Of a DNA stretch of 64,000 nt, positions 40,432-49,873 are shown piece by piece. The translations under genes were made by a program, and so were the position numbers. The notes beneath the pieces are model-generated. The model searched no databases and had not been told where the DNA came from. It saw only the letters and a list, made by a program, of their open reading frames with translations. Each line of letters begins with the position of its first letter. The stretch's first letter is position 1. The DNA is from Opitutia bacterium (GTDB lineage Bacteria > Verrucomicrobiota > Verrucomicrobiae > Opitutales > UBA953). The stretch lies in contig SFEJ01000004.1 in the NCBI GenBank assembly GCA_004558035.1, positions 1-64,000 of the forward strand, in the 5' to 3' direction.

Positions 40432-40668
40432 ACGGAGAATCCGCGAATTGCACGAATTCTTAATGGAGGGTAAGCGTCCCGCTTGCCCCCGAAATTCGCG
40501 GCTGCAATTTTTCCCGCAGATCCCGCAGATTTTCGCAGACGCTAACTCCTTTTTCCTGACCACGGAAACTCACGGAAATCTGCACGGAAAAACCCCGAAA
40601 CGCCGGGAGCTCGGAGTCACCGCGTGTTTCCACGAGCTTCCGTGAGGATTTCCGTGAGTTTCCGTGGT
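40432..40668. repeat. Tandem-arm inverted repeat, CACGGAAA type (copy A), with GAATT and CGCAGAT tracts
   Basis: Left arm GACCACGGAAACTCACGGAA, then ATCTGCACGGAAAAACC (40558-40594). Right arm GTTTCCACGAGCTTCCGTGA, then GGATTTCCGTGAGTTTCC (40625-40662). Before it lie CCGCGAATTGCACGAATT with GAAATTCGCGG, and a CCCGCAGAT tandem (40513-40540). No gene is credible from 40405 to 40804. Confidence 0.85.
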
Positions 40669-40703
40669 AAAAAAACGTCCCCGAGGATCTCTCCCCGGGG
40701 ACG
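40669..40703 (-). terminator. Terminator of PEP-CTERM gene 1
   Basis: On the minus strand CGTCCCCGGGG/CCTCGGGGACG stems close a short loop and are followed by seven T. The same terminator, with one base change in the loop, follows PEP-CTERM gene 2 at 49874-49908. Confidence 0.85.
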
Positions 40704-40735
40704 CACACACTAACTAACACACACTAAGAAAAATG

Positions 40736-40805
40736 GATGAGAGCTTAGGGCTGAGAGCTGAAAGAAGCGGCGCTCCCGCCTCTTTAAGCTTTAAGCCTTA
40801 AACTT
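40736..40805. repeat. Short tandem-arm inverted repeat, GAGAGCTT/TTTAAGC type
   Basis: Left units GAGAGCTTAGGGCTGAGAGC (from 40739) and right units TTTAAGCTTTAAGCCTTAAA (from 40781) surround a GCGGCGCTCCCGCC core. It lies between the terminator and the PEP-CTERM gene stop; gene 2 has a comparable element at 49917-49997. Confidence 0.65.
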
Positions 40806-43800
40806 TAAGCTTTCTTCCGGCGTCGGCGCGTTCCCGCGAGCGCAAGCGCTCCGAGACCCGCCAACAGCCCGAACACCGACGGCTCTGGAATCGTCAGCGT
40901 CAGCATGCCGTTCGCGTAGTCCGAAATCTGCCACGTACCCTGCAAGGCTTCCGCGAGCACGAAGTTCTCCTTCGCAAGCGAATCCGCGATCGTCGAACCC
41001 GCCGTCGCGATCTGGAACGTCCACGAATCGTTGGCGAGCGCGCTTTCCGCCACGAGGGCGGCAGCCTGAATGTCGGCAATCGTGATCGTCGCGCCTGCCG
41101 CGAGCTCACCCGCACCGGTAATCGCAGCCGTCGAGGAATACGCGTCGCTCAGCACGATTTCGATGCTCGTCTGCGCAAGCGTCACACCGTTCCCGACTTT
41201 CAGCTGACCGCCGGAAAGTTTAACCTGCGCCGCCGTCGAGCCAAACGCATTCGCGTGCGCCGCCGCCAACACACCTTGCGAAATCATCACACCACTCGAA
41301 TTCGCGGAATTGTCTCCACTCAGCGTCAGCGTTCCCGCGCCAGTCTTCACGAGCGCAACGCCAACCGCAATCGTTCCCGCGAACGTCGTGTTCGTCGCCT
41401 GGTTCACCGTCAGCGTCGAAGCCGACGGCGCGCCCGATTCCGTGGTCAGCTGAATCGTGGAACCGGAAACACCTCCGAGCCCGGCAATCGTCACGTTTGC
41501 CGCGCCGAGGAAAATCCGCGCTCCCGACGTCGAAAGATTGACTTTCGCGTCTTTCGCCGCGTTCTGCGAGCTCAGCACCAATGTACTGGTCTTATTTGTG
41601 GCATTTTCTAATTTATACGTTCCCGAGAACGTATTCTCGTCTCCGGAAATCTTGTAAAAAGCGTTAGGTTGCGCCGCCGGGCTGGTGAGCTTCACCGTAC
41701 CCGCGCCGGAAAGCACACCTGCAAGCTCAACGGTTTTCTGCCAATACTGCGTCAGCGTGACGGTCGAGCTTTCCGAATGCGCGCCCGTCATGTCCGTCGC
41801 GCCGAAAACGATGTCGCCCGTAAGCGCGACATGCCCGTCGATGTTGCCCAAGGTTGCGCCGTCTTTCAGATAAAAATTGCCGGCGAACTCCTCAGAAGAC
41901 GTGGCGACGACGTTACCGTCGTTTTGCGGTGCTCCTCCGCCCAAGTGCGTCTTAAACGCGGCGCCGCTTTCGACGACGATAGAGGCGGGAGCTTCCGCAG
42001 AAGAAAGCCGTGCGACAGCACCCGTCCCACCCGTATTTGCCGCGCCGACGATGAGTACGCCTGCAGCGACCGACACCGTTCCCGAAATATCGTTCGTGTT
42101 GTTCGTCACAAAAAGCGTTCCCGTTCCGACTTTGGACAACGTTCCGGAACCCGTGATCAGCCCGGACAGCGTGTGACCGTCCGCCTCCAACGTACCGCCG
42201 GAAAGATCTACGTTGTTCGCGCCGAGAGACGCTCCCGTTCCCATGATGAGTTTGCCGCCGTCGGAGATCACGATGCCGTCGCCGACCGTACCGAGCAGAC
42301 CGCTGTTCAGCGTCAGCGTCGTCGAAGCTCCGGAAATCGTCAACGCGTCGCGCACGGAAAGCGAACCGCCCGTTCCCGCACTGAACGTGTAGTTGCCGCC
42401 CGTCACGTTCACCGCTTTTGCCTCTTTCGCGCCGACGACGGAAATCGCGGTCGCCGCCGTTTCGCTCGCCGTGAACGTCACCGTGTCTCCGTCCGCAAAG
42501 GTCGGATTCGGCACGGAGCTCGACGCGTCGTTGTTCTGCCAAGTCGTGTTCGTATCCCACGTACCCGTTTCACTCGTCCAGGTCAGATTATAAACCGCTC
42601 CTCTCGTCAGCGTGAACGACTTGGAGTCTGAAGCGAGTGCTATTGTATCGCGTCCGCCTCTTCCAGCGTCGACGATGTTTCCGGAAGCCAGTCCGGAAAC
42701 GGCTCCGGTTCCAACGAAAATCGTATATTCGCCGCTTTCGAGTCCGGAAATGTCGATTTTTCCCGTAGAGCCGATTGTAATCGCTCCGTCTGACGCAAGC
42801 GAGCCGCCCGCCGTCACGATGTACGTGCCGTTAATCGTAATCGTCGCGCCCGTGGCGCCGAGCACGACAGCGTTCCCCGCCGTCGAAATTTCTGCGCCGT
42901 CGGCGACCGTCAGCGACGCGGTCGCGGAAAGTGCATTCGCGTTCGACGCGACGAGACGCCCCGCAGAAACGGTGGTCGCGCCCGTGTAAGTGTTCGCGCC
43001 CGAAAACGTTACCGTGCCCGCACCGAATTTTTCCACAGCGGCGGAACCCGTGACAATTCCGTTTGTACCAGAAAGCGTAAGATTGCCCGCACCGCCGAGC
43101 CGCAGCGTGCCGCCGTTGGTCGTGAACGCATTGCCGTAGTCGTTCCCGATCAGCGTTATTTCGACGCCAGCGTCGACGGAAACGGTGCCGCCGTTCGATG
43201 TCACGTCCGTGCCGCGCTTCGCTTCGTGCGAATGCGTGAAGACGAGCGTGCCACCGTCGAGCTTCACGGCATTGGTCCCGTTTCCGTTCGTCAGCAGATT
43301 ACCGAGCGATCCCCCATAAGTGTAGTCGTAAACTTTCAGCGTGCCGGCGATTGTAATACGGGGACTACTTACATAAGGATCTCCAGTAGCGTAAAGCTTT
43401 CCTGTCGCGTTGCCGATGTCGAGCGTCGCGCCGGAATTGATCGTGACGCTTCCGCTCGTGGAAGTCCTCGTGCCGACAAGTTCGAGAGTACCACCCGCAA
43501 CCGTAAGATTGCCGGTGAACGTGCTTGTTCCGCCGAGCGTCACTGTGCCGTCCCCGGCTTTCGTGAAAGCCCCTGAGCCGGAAACACCGCCGTTGAGAGT
43601 GAAATGGCGATCTGCCGACCGATCTGCCCAAATCGCAGCAGGGCCGTCAAGGCGAACGGCGTTAGAAATCACAACGTCCTCATTTGCCGCAATCAACAGA
43701 GAACTTCCTTTGAGCACGATTGTCGCCCCCCCGAAATTCGAGCCGTCCGCCATAATCCACTGAACGCCCGTTTCGCCGACGACGAAATCTCCAGTGAAGT

Positions 43801-45427
43801 CGTCGCTCAGCGTCACTTTGTTGTTCCCGTAATCTCCACCGCTCGCCGAATGTGTTTGCGTTTTGTAAAGAATCGTTCCCACGCCCTCGACGGCGGACAG
43901 GTCGCGCGTGACGTTGTTCGCGAGCGAGGAGGAGCCGTAATCGAGCGTTGTGCCCGCCGCGAGCGTGATTTTCCCCTCGGAGACGAGTGTCACGTCCGGA
44001 GCTGCAACCGCGAGCGTGCCCGATTCGATTGCGAGTGTCCCCGTGCCCGTTTTCGAGAACGTACCCGAAATGTTCACGGTTCCGCCCGAGAACGTCAGCG
44101 TCTTCGCCTCTGCAACGTTCGCCGTGAAATTACTAGGCGCAACCGTTCCGGAAACAGTGATTGCCGTGTCCGCGCTTATGCTGAATGCCACGGAGTCGCC
44201 TCTGTAAAAGGCTTCCTCCCCGTCACTGCTCGTCCAAGGTTTTTCGGGATTTTCGGAGATTCCTGCGTCTTTCCAAGTACTGGAAGCTCTACCGTCCCAA
44301 GTCAGCGCTTTCGCCACCGCGGAGTCGTCATAGTTCACGACGCCTTCGGCGGAGGACGTCAGTCCGCGTCCAACCGTGATGGCCGCACCGTTATAAGTAA
44401 AGTTGCCTATGCCCAACAAGGTCCACCCCAAAATCGAGCCGCTGTTGATGTTGGAGATAAGCGTGTTCGCGCCGACCTGCGTCAGATTGAAAACCGTTCC
44501 CGCGGAAACCGTCACGGTGCTTGAGTTCTGAATCGCGGATGAAAGTGAAACCGTCGCGCCGGAAAGATCAAGAACGCCCGAGCCGGTCACCTTCACGATG
44601 CCCGAGCCGCTCAGCGTTCCCGTGATCTTGATCGTTCCGCCGTTCGCGCCCTGCGAAATCGTCTGCGCGGCGCCTTCTCCGGAAAACGCGTACTGCGTCG
44701 TGTCGAAGGTCGTTCCCGTTGTGGAATCCGTGAAATTCAACGCATTCGCGATAGTCGTTTCCGCCGCCGAAAGCCCGATTGTTCCCTCGCCGAGATTGCT
44801 CGACCACGTTCCCGCCGCATGAGAGATTCCAGCATCTCCGAGAATCAATTTTCCGTTTTCAGAAATAGACAACGACGAAGCGGGAGACTTGCCAGACTGG
44901 CTGATTCCAATTCCCTTTACCGCAAGCGTTCCGCCGGAAACGTTCAACGCCATACCGCTATCGCCGGCAAGCGCATTCGCGGACTGCGCCAGCACCATGC
45001 CGGAAACGGTCAGCGTCGTTTTCGCGCCCCATTCCCCCAAAAGCAACGAAGCATTTTTGTAGTTATTCCCATTGTTGCTCCCCGTAATCACGAGCGTAGA
45101 ACCGGACAAAACACTGAGCGCGCTCGTCACGTTGACATTGGCGTCCCCCATCTCCACGCGCGTGGTGACGACGGTCGTCGCGCCGGTTCCGTCGCCGACG
45201 TTCACCGTTGCCGCGTCATTCCCGCTGGAATGCTTGATGGAAGACAAGGTCACTGTAGACGCAGCATCTACGATGTTGACCGTCGAGCCTCCATTGACGA
45301 TTAAGTCCCCAGTCTCACTGCTGTTGACGGTATGTTCCGCTCCATCGTTGTAGGTAGTTGCCCATGCGGGAACGCTCATCGCCGCGGCGGCGAGGAGAGA
45401 TGTGAGGAGTAATTTTGAGGATTTCAT
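40805..45427 (-). CDS. PEP-CTERM autotransporter-type beta-strand-repeat surface protein 1
   Basis: 1540 aa from ATG 45427; an in-frame ATG at 45652 would cross the regulatory region and an opposite gene. It has a signal peptide (KLLLTSLLAAAAMSVPAWA), then a long repetitive beta-helix-like passenger with many autotransporter-associated strand repeats (GTGTLAIESGTLAVA, GAGTVTFSGANTYTGATTVS, GAGTLTLSGDNSANSSGV). It ends in a PEP-CTERM tail: IPEPSVFGLLAGLGALALAG and then TRRRRKK. The tail is recognised and removed by exosortase (gene at 60748), leaving the protein at the cell surface or released. There is no autotransporter barrel. The XRE gene next door is divergent and may control it. Confidence 0.93.
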   Translation of the reverse strand: MKSSKLLLTSLLAAAAMSVPAWATTYNDGAEHTVNSSETGDLIVNGGSTVNIVDAASTVTLSSIKHSSGNDAATVNVGDGTGATTVVTTRVEMGDANVNVTSALSVLSGSTLVITGSNNGNNYKNASLLLGEWGAKTTLTVSGMVLAQSANALAGDSGMALNVSGGTLAVKGIGISQSGKSPASSLSISENGKLILGDAGISHAAGTWSSNLGEGTIGLSAAETTIANALNFTDSTTGTTFDTTQYAFSGEGAAQTISQGANGGTIKITGTLSGSGIVKVTGSGVLDLSGATVSLSSAIQNSSTVTVSAGTVFNLTQVGANTLISNINSGSILGWTLLGIGNFTYNGAAITVGRGLTSSAEGVVNYDDSAVAKALTWDGRASSTWKDAGISENPEKPWTSSDGEEAFYRGDSVAFSISADTAITVSGTVAPSNFTANVAEAKTLTFSGGTVNISGTFSKTGTGTLAIESGTLAVAAPDVTLVSEGKITLAAGTTLDYGSSSLANNVTRDLSAVEGVGTILYKTQTHSASGGDYGNNKVTLSDDFTGDFVVGETGVQWIMADGSNFGGATIVLKGSSLLIAANEDVVISNAVRLDGPAAIWADRSADRHFTLNGGVSGSGAFTKAGDGTVTLGGTSTFTGNLTVAGGTLELVGTRTSTSGSVTINSGATLDIGNATGKLYATGDPYVSSPRITIAGTLKVYDYTYGGSLGNLLTNGNGTNAVKLDGGTLVFTHSHEAKRGTDVTSNGGTVSVDAGVEITLIGNDYGNAFTTNGGTLRLGGAGNLTLSGTNGIVTGSAAVEKFGAGTVTFSGANTYTGATTVSAGRLVASNANALSATASLTVADGAEISTAGNAVVLGATGATITINGTYIVTAGGSLASDGAITIGSTGKIDISGLESGEYTIFVGTGAVSGLASGNIVDAGRGGRDTIALASDSKSFTLTRGAVYNLTWTSETGTWDTNTTWQNNDASSSVPNPTFADGDTVTFTASETAATAISVVGAKEAKAVNVTGGNYTFSAGTGGSLSVRDALTISGASTTLTLNSGLLGTVGDGIVISDGGKLIMGTGASLGANNVDLSGGTLEADGHTLSGLITGSGTLSKVGTGTLFVTNNTNDISGTVSVAAGVLIVGAANTGGTGAVARLSSAEAPASIVVESGAAFKTHLGGGAPQNDGNVVATSSEEFAGNFYLKDGATLGNIDGHVALTGDIVFGATDMTGAHSESSTVTLTQYWQKTVELAGVLSGAGTVKLTSPAAQPNAFYKISGDENTFSGTYKLENATNKTSTLVLSSQNAAKDAKVNLSTSGARIFLGAANVTIAGLGGVSGSTIQLTTESGAPSASTLTVNQATNTTFAGTIAVGVALVKTGAGTLTLSGDNSANSSGVMISQGVLAAAHANAFGSTAAQVKLSGGQLKVGNGVTLAQTSIEIVLSDAYSSTAAITGAGELAAGATITIADIQAAALVAESALANDSWTFQIATAGSTIADSLAKENFVLAEALQGTWQISDYANGMLTLTIPEPSVFGLLAGLGALALAGTRRRRKKA

Positions 45428-45489
45428 GGAATGTGCAGTATTGGTTGTTTTCGGTTTCTGAAATTGATTTGAGAGAAACACTATCTTTT

Positions 45490-45565
45490 TGACGGTGTTC
45501 GTCAAGCGAAAACCGCGTTTCTGACGGTGTTTCAAAAACGGAAAACACCGCATAATTGACGGTGT
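45490..45565. promoter_or_regulatory. Three TGACGGTGT direct repeats between the XRE gene and PEP-CTERM gene 1
   Basis: TGACGGTGT occurs at 45490, 45522 and 45557 (spacing 32 and 35 bp, about three helical turns each). The last copy ends one base before the XRE start codon. CGGTGTTT with AAACACCG also forms an inverted repeat across 45525-45550. These are good candidate binding sites for the XRE protein, with autorepression through the start-codon-proximal site. Confidence 0.75.
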
Positions 45566-45566
45566 A

Positions 45567-45824
45567 ATGTCGTTTTCCGTTTCAGAGAAGTTGAAGGCGC
45601 TCCGCAGCGCCTCGGGACTGACGCAGGAGGCGTTCGCCGAGCTTGCGGGCATGGACTACAAGACGTATCAGCACATCGAAGCGGGACGGCGTCCGAGCGT
45701 TCGCCTGTGCACGATCGAAAAAATCTGCGACGCCTACGGAATCGAACTGCATCAGTTTTTCCACCCGGAGCTCCCGCGGCTGTCCTTCGCGGACGCGCCG
45801 CGCAAGGGAAAGCGCGGAAAATGA
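45567..45824 (+). CDS. XRE-family (Cro/CI-like) HTH regulator
   Basis: 85 aa. A single HTH_3 domain: KLKALRSASGLTQEAFAELA, MDYKTYQHIEAGRRPSVRL, and IEKICDAYGIELHQFFHPEL, with a basic tail. No ligand or protease domain. The leader is only one base after a TGACGGTGT repeat, which also occurs twice toward the divergent PEP-CTERM gene, so it likely regulates itself and that gene. It converges on ftsI. Confidence 0.88.
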   Translation: MSFSVSEKLKALRSASGLTQEAFAELAGMDYKTYQHIEAGRRPSVRLCTIEKICDAYGIELHQFFHPELPRLSFADAPRKGKRGK

Positions 45825-45878
45825 GGCTTTTTCAGGGAAGCGGCGCGCGGAGCGGCGTCGTCGCGTTCCCGGGAAGAA

Positions 45879-47693
45879 TCAGCGCGCGGGCGGGAGCGTC
45901 TCCTCGACGGGCTTGATTTCGAGCTGACGGATGACTTCCTGCGCGACTTCGCGGAAGACGGGCACGGCGACCGTGCCGCCGTAGCCGACGACGCCCTTCG
46001 GGTCGTCCACGACGACGGTGATGATGACCTTCGGGTTCCGCGCCGGGAAGAATCCCGAAAACGACGCGACGTGATTGCGCGCGGACGGGCGGCCGTTGAC
46101 GTATTTCTGCGACGTTCCCGTCTTTCCCGCGACTTCGTAGCCGGGGACGTCCGCCTGGCGCGCCGTGCCTCCGGGCATGCAGACGGCGCGGAGCATTTCC
46201 GCGACCGTTCCCGCGACTTCCGGGGAGATCACCTGCCCGCGGGAATGCGGCGCGTATTCGACGAGCTGCGCGCCCGATTCGTCGAGCACGCGTCCGACGA
46301 GCAGCGGTTCCAGAAATTTTCCTCGGTTGGCGATGACGCTCATCGCGTCGTGCGTCTGCAGCGGCGTGACGCTGATCGAGTGGCCGATCGGCATGCGCGT
46401 GATAGTGAGCGAATCCCACTGTTCCGGCGCGAGCACCTTGCCGGGCGACTCGCCTTTTTCGCCGATGACGGAGATGAGATTCGTGCGGCTGCCGAAGCCG
46501 AACTTGAGGACGTAGTCGTAGAACGCGCGCTCGCCGAGGCGTTCCGCGAAACGCATGCCGATCTGCGCCGAGCCGCGGTTGGAGGACTCGCGGACGATGT
46601 CGCGCACGGAGGCGTCGGGGCCCAGATCGTGCGTGTCGCGCGGCAGGCGGAGCGGCTTCATTTTCCTGCTGCGCCCGTAGATTGCGGTCGGCTTTGTGCA
46701 GTCGAAGCGCGTTCCCGGCGTGACGACTTTTTCCTGCAGCGCCATGGCGACGGTGACGGTCTTGAAAACGGAACCGGGATCGTAGATGTCCGTGACGGCG
46801 CGGTTGCGCTGGCTTTCAGGCGGCGCCTTGGCGGGATCGTAAAATTCGTTGAGATTGAAGGTCGGCCAGTTCGCGAGCGCGAGCAGACGTCCCGTTCCCG
46901 CCTCGCTGACGATGATGCAGGAGAAGTTCGGAGAGTATTTTTCGGCGAGCCTGCGGCATTCGGCCTCCGCGAATCCCTGAATGCGCGCGTCGATCGTGAG
47001 CTCGACCGTGTTCCCGTTGCGCGCGGGCACCTCTCGGGAACGGCGATAGACGAGCTCGCGCCCGCGGCGGTCGTGCATGATTTCCGTCCACCCGTCGGAA
47101 CCGCGCAGGAAGCCGTCCATCGCCGCCTCGATTCCCATCGCGGGAACGCCTTCCTTGTTGACGAATCCGATGAGCTGGGCGGCGAGCTCGCCTTTCGGGT
47201 AGTGGCGCACGAATTTCGCCTGGCCGTAAACGGGCTTGAAGACGCGTGAAATCGGCTGCCCGTCCTTCACGACGCGGCGCGGCTGCAGCTCCATCAGCGC
47301 GCGGCGCACCTCGGGCGTCACGTCGCGCTTGAGCACGACCCAATGGCGGTCCTTGCGCGCGTATTTTTCGCGGATCTCCGCCTCGGGAACTTCGAGCAGC
47401 TCGGCGATTTTCGGAATCAGCGCCTCGTCGCCGTCGGCGAGTTCCGCGGGATCGACGCCGATGTCCCAGCGCTCGAAATTGTAGGCGAGCACCTCGCCGC
47501 GGAAGTCCGTGATCGTGCCGCGATGCGCGGAATACACTTCGCGGGAATGCGTCTTCGCGCGCGCGTCGCGGACGTATTTTTCCGGCGCGACGATCTGCAG
47601 CCACGCCAGCCGGACGACGACCGCGACGACGCACGCCGCGATTCCGACGACGACCAGCGCGAACCGCCGATTCGACGCAAGCAGGCTTCGCAT
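45879..47693 (-). CDS. ftsI: Peptidoglycan transpeptidase FtsI (PBP3)
   Basis: 604 aa. One N-terminal membrane helix (FALVVVGIAACVVAVVVRLA), a PBP dimerisation domain (about 50-230), and a transpeptidase domain with the active-site S-x-x-K in DPGSVFKTV, SxN in ESSNRG and KTGT in GYEVAGKTGTSQK. No PASTA domain. It cross-links septal peptidoglycan. Last gene of the local dcw cluster; murE, which usually follows, lies about 20 kb away and the XRE/PEP-CTERM pair is here instead. Confidence 0.94.
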   Translation of the reverse strand: MRSLLASNRRFALVVVGIAACVVAVVVRLAWLQIVAPEKYVRDARAKTHSREVYSAHRGTITDFRGEVLAYNFERWDIGVDPAELADGDEALIPKIAELLEVPEAEIREKYARKDRHWVVLKRDVTPEVRRALMELQPRRVVKDGQPISRVFKPVYGQAKFVRHYPKGELAAQLIGFVNKEGVPAMGIEAAMDGFLRGSDGWTEIMHDRRGRELVYRRSREVPARNGNTVELTIDARIQGFAEAECRRLAEKYSPNFSCIIVSEAGTGRLLALANWPTFNLNEFYDPAKAPPESQRNRAVTDIYDPGSVFKTVTVAMALQEKVVTPGTRFDCTKPTAIYGRSRKMKPLRLPRDTHDLGPDASVRDIVRESSNRGSAQIGMRFAERLGERAFYDYVLKFGFGSRTNLISVIGEKGESPGKVLAPEQWDSLTITRMPIGHSISVTPLQTHDAMSVIANRGKFLEPLLVGRVLDESGAQLVEYAPHSRGQVISPEVAGTVAEMLRAVCMPGGTARQADVPGYEVAGKTGTSQKYVNGRPSARNHVASFSGFFPARNPKVIITVVVDDPKGVVGYGGTVAVPVFREVAQEVIRQLEIKPVEETLPPAR

Positions 47694-47697
47694 CGTC

Positions 47698-48096
47698 TCA
47701 ACGCGCGGCGGAGTCCGGCTCGGAAAGCGGCAGGCGCGCCGGCGACGACGCCAACGCGATCGCCTCGCTGCGGGAATCCGAGATCGAGCTGCGCCCGTAG
47801 GGGATTTTCGCGACGCGGACGCGGACGAGCTGGTCGTTGCGCACGTCGCGGAAGGTGCTGCGCACGACCTGCGTCCGCAGCGTCGTCGCGTTGCAGAAAC
47901 CGTCCAGCTTCACGCGCGCCTCGGGAATTTCCTTCTCGAGCTGGCGGATGCGCTTGTCCATGCGCCGCGTCTCCGCGTTGAGCGCGTCGCGCTCCGTCTG
48001 AATCGCGACGACCGCGAACGACGACACGAACGCCACGACGAACATCGCGGCGACGGCTACGACCGAAAAAATGTTTTTCTGAATCTGGAAGGACAT
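47698..48096 (-). CDS. FtsL-like cell division protein
   Basis: 132 aa. A short cytoplasmic start, one membrane helix (IFSVVAVAAMFVVAFVSSFA), then a periplasmic coiled coil (ERDALNAETRRMDKRIRQLE) and a disordered tail. FtsL sequences diverge strongly, so the call rests on topology and on its place between rsmH and ftsI, the conserved order. FtsL with FtsB/FtsQ activates the FtsWI synthase. Confidence 0.75.
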   Translation of the reverse strand: MSFQIQKNIFSVVAVAAMFVVAFVSSFAVVAIQTERDALNAETRRMDKRIRQLEKEIPEARVKLDGFCNATTLRTQVVRSTFRDVRNDQLVRVRVAKIPYGRSSISDSRSEAIALASSPARLPLSEPDSAAR

Positions 48097-48120
48097 GGAG
48101 GAGAAACGACGTTGAAGGGT

Positions 48121-49044
48121 TCAAATTTTTTTGAGCGCGCGCAGGCGCGAGGAGCGGGAACGCGGATTTTCCGCGAGTTCCGAATCGGAGGGACGCACGG
48201 CCTTGTGCGTGACGGGCTCGGCGAGGCGGACGCGTTCGTCCTGCGGCCGGCCGTCGAATCGGTCCACGGGCTTTCCGCAGACTTCGTTGAAGAAGCGCTT
48301 GACGATGCGGTCTTCGAGCGAATGAAAGGAAATGACGGCGAGCACGCCGCCCGGCTTCAGCGCGGCGAAAGCCTTCGGCAGCGCGCCGCGGAGCTCGCCG
48401 AGCTCGTCGTTGACGGCGATCCGGATTCCCTGAAACGCGCGCGTCGCGGGGTGGATCTTCGCGCCCGGGCGCCTGCCGACGCGGCTCTCGATCAGCGCCG
48501 CGAGCGTCGCCGTCCTGCCGAGCGTTCCCGTGCCGCGCGCGCCCTCGATCGCCTCGACGACGCGGCGCCACTGCGGTTCTTCGCCGAAATCGCGGATCGC
48601 CTCGACGAGGCGTTCCCGCGGCGCGGTCTCCAGAAATTCCGCGGCGGAAACGCCCGCGCGCGTGTCCATGCGCATGTCCGCGGGAGCGTCCTTGCGGAAG
48701 GAAAATCCGCGCGCCTCGTCGTCCAGCTGGAACGAGGAGACGCCGATGTCCATGAGCACGCCGTCGAACGGCGCCTCCGCGACTTCGTCCAGCCGCGAAA
48801 AGCGGAACCCGTAGAAGCGGAAGCGCTCTCCGAACTCCGCCGCGAATCTCTCCGCGCGCGGAAGCGCCGCGGGATCGCGGTCCATCGCGGCGAGACGCGT
48901 TCCCGCCGCCGCGCCGCGCTCGAGAACCGCGCGCGCGTGCCCGCCCCCGCCGAACGTGCAGTCGAGAAAGCTCCCGCCGCGCTCGGGCGCGAGCGCCGCG
49001 AGCGTCTCCTCAAAGAGAACGGGGATGTGTTTTTCTTCGGACAT
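48121..49044 (-). CDS. rsmH: 16S rRNA (cytosine1402-N4)-methyltransferase RsmH
   Basis: 307 aa. Family motifs are HIPVLFEETLAAL, FLDCTFGGGGHARAVLERG (SAM loop), GVLMDIGVSSFQLDDEARGF, MRMDTRAG, HPATRAFQGIRIAVNDEL, and VISFHSLEDRIVKRFF. It modifies C1402 in the ribosomal P site. It lies between mraZ and ftsL in standard dcw order. Confidence 0.97.
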   Translation of the reverse strand: MSEEKHIPVLFEETLAALAPERGGSFLDCTFGGGGHARAVLERGAAAGTRLAAMDRDPAALPRAERFAAEFGERFRFYGFRFSRLDEVAEAPFDGVLMDIGVSSFQLDDEARGFSFRKDAPADMRMDTRAGVSAAEFLETAPRERLVEAIRDFGEEPQWRRVVEAIEGARGTGTLGRTATLAALIESRVGRRPGAKIHPATRAFQGIRIAVNDELGELRGALPKAFAALKPGGVLAVISFHSLEDRIVKRFFNEVCGKPVDRFDGRPQDERVRLAEPVTHKAVRPSDSELAENPRSRSSRLRALKKI

Positions 49045-49132
49045 CGGACGGGGATTTGTGAATAAGCCGGGGAATAGTGTAAATAAATTTTAATTACATA
49101 TTCACAGCGTGTGAAAAATTTTGTGAACAATC

Positions 49133-49591
49133 TCAGAGGCCGAGCTCGCCGAGCGTCCTGAAGACGTCTTCCGCGGAACCCATCTTCGCCATCTCGGCGT
49201 CGAAGCGCTCGGGATTCCAGATGTTGAACTTCTTGAACGCGCCGACGAGCACCGCGTCGCCCGAAATGCCCGCGTGCGCGAGCAGACGCGCGTCGAGGCT
49301 GATGCGGCCGGCCTTGTCGCAGACGACCTTGCAGGAGATCCGCGCGAGCATCGTCAGCGCGCGCTGCTTTTCGGGAGCGCTGAGCGTGGACTGCGAGGCG
49401 GCCTCCAGGAGCTGGGCGACCTTCTCCGGCGGCAGCACGGAAATGCAGCCGCTCGGATCCGGAATCGCCAGATACACGGAACGCGCGTCGTCCGCGGAAA
49501 AACGCCAATCCGACGGGATCGTCAGGCGGTTTTTCGCGTCCAACTTGTGCCGGAATTCTCCGACGAAGTACTGTGCGCTTTCTGTGGGCAT
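49133..49591 (-). CDS. mraZ: Transcriptional regulator MraZ
   Basis: 152 aa from ATG 49591, with two AbrB-like SpoVT domains: YFVGEFRHKLDAKNRLTIPS with DWRFSA, and KVVCDKAGRISLDARLLAHA with GISGDAVLVGAF. The upstream ATG at 49651 is rejected as it would lie in the operator. MraZ represses the dcw operon through TGGGN repeats; such boxes lie 44 bp upstream. It heads the mraZ-rsmH-ftsL-ftsI transcript. Confidence 0.95.
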   Translation of the reverse strand: MPTESAQYFVGEFRHKLDAKNRLTIPSDWRFSADDARSVYLAIPDPSGCISVLPPEKVAQLLEAASQSTLSAPEKQRALTMLARISCKVVCDKAGRISLDARLLAHAGISGDAVLVGAFKKFNIWNPERFDAEMAKMGSAEDVFRTLGELGL

Positions 49592-49634
49592 GAAACGTGT
49601 TTTTCTGGGAGTTGCTCCCAATGGCAAACACTTT

Positions 49635-49688
49635 CCCCCATTTCGCCCCACCCGTCAACTTTTTTCCCCGATTTTCTCCCAAAAACTT
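49635..49688 (-). promoter_or_regulatory. Putative MraZ operator and promoter
   Basis: On the minus strand TGGGG-CGAAA-TGGGG gives two exact TGGGN boxes at the 10-bp period of MraZ sites (49635-49650). Farther up, TGGGA-GAAAA-TCGGG is a looser pair (about 49665-49680). TTGAC between the pairs could be a -35 element; no clear -10 is seen. Confidence 0.6.
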
Positions 49689-49757
49689 ATTCACCGATTG
49701 TTCACAAAACGCGCCCGCGGGAACGCCGTCTCGGGGGCGAAGACATTCCAGTCTTCT

Positions 49758-49873
49758 TTCCTGACCACGGAAGCTCACGAAAATCTCCACGGAAAAGCGC
49801 CGAAACGCCGGCGGCTCGAAACCGCCGCGCGTTCCCGTGAGCGTCCGCGAGGATTTCCGCGCGTTCCCGCGAC
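49758..49873. repeat. Tandem-arm inverted repeat, CACGGAAA type (copy B)
   Basis: The left arm GACCACGGAAGCTCACGAAA, then ATCTCCACGGAAAAGC, aligns base for base with copy A at 40558. The right arm has changed: where copy A has GAGTTTCCGTGG, this copy has GCGTTCCCGCGA, and GTGTTTCCACG has become GCGTTCCCGTG. The stem is therefore weakened while CGTTCCCG octamers have appeared. Confidence 0.8.

Noticed and set aside
40460..40720. 86-aa ORF whose translation matches part of an ORF near 49913
   Set aside because: The similarity arises from the duplicated CACGGAAA hairpin and terminator, not from a protein family; it would be translated through a terminator.
45428..45652. Upstream extension of PEP-CTERM protein 1
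   Set aside because: It overlaps the XRE gene and the TGACGGTGT repeats and places residues before the signal peptide.
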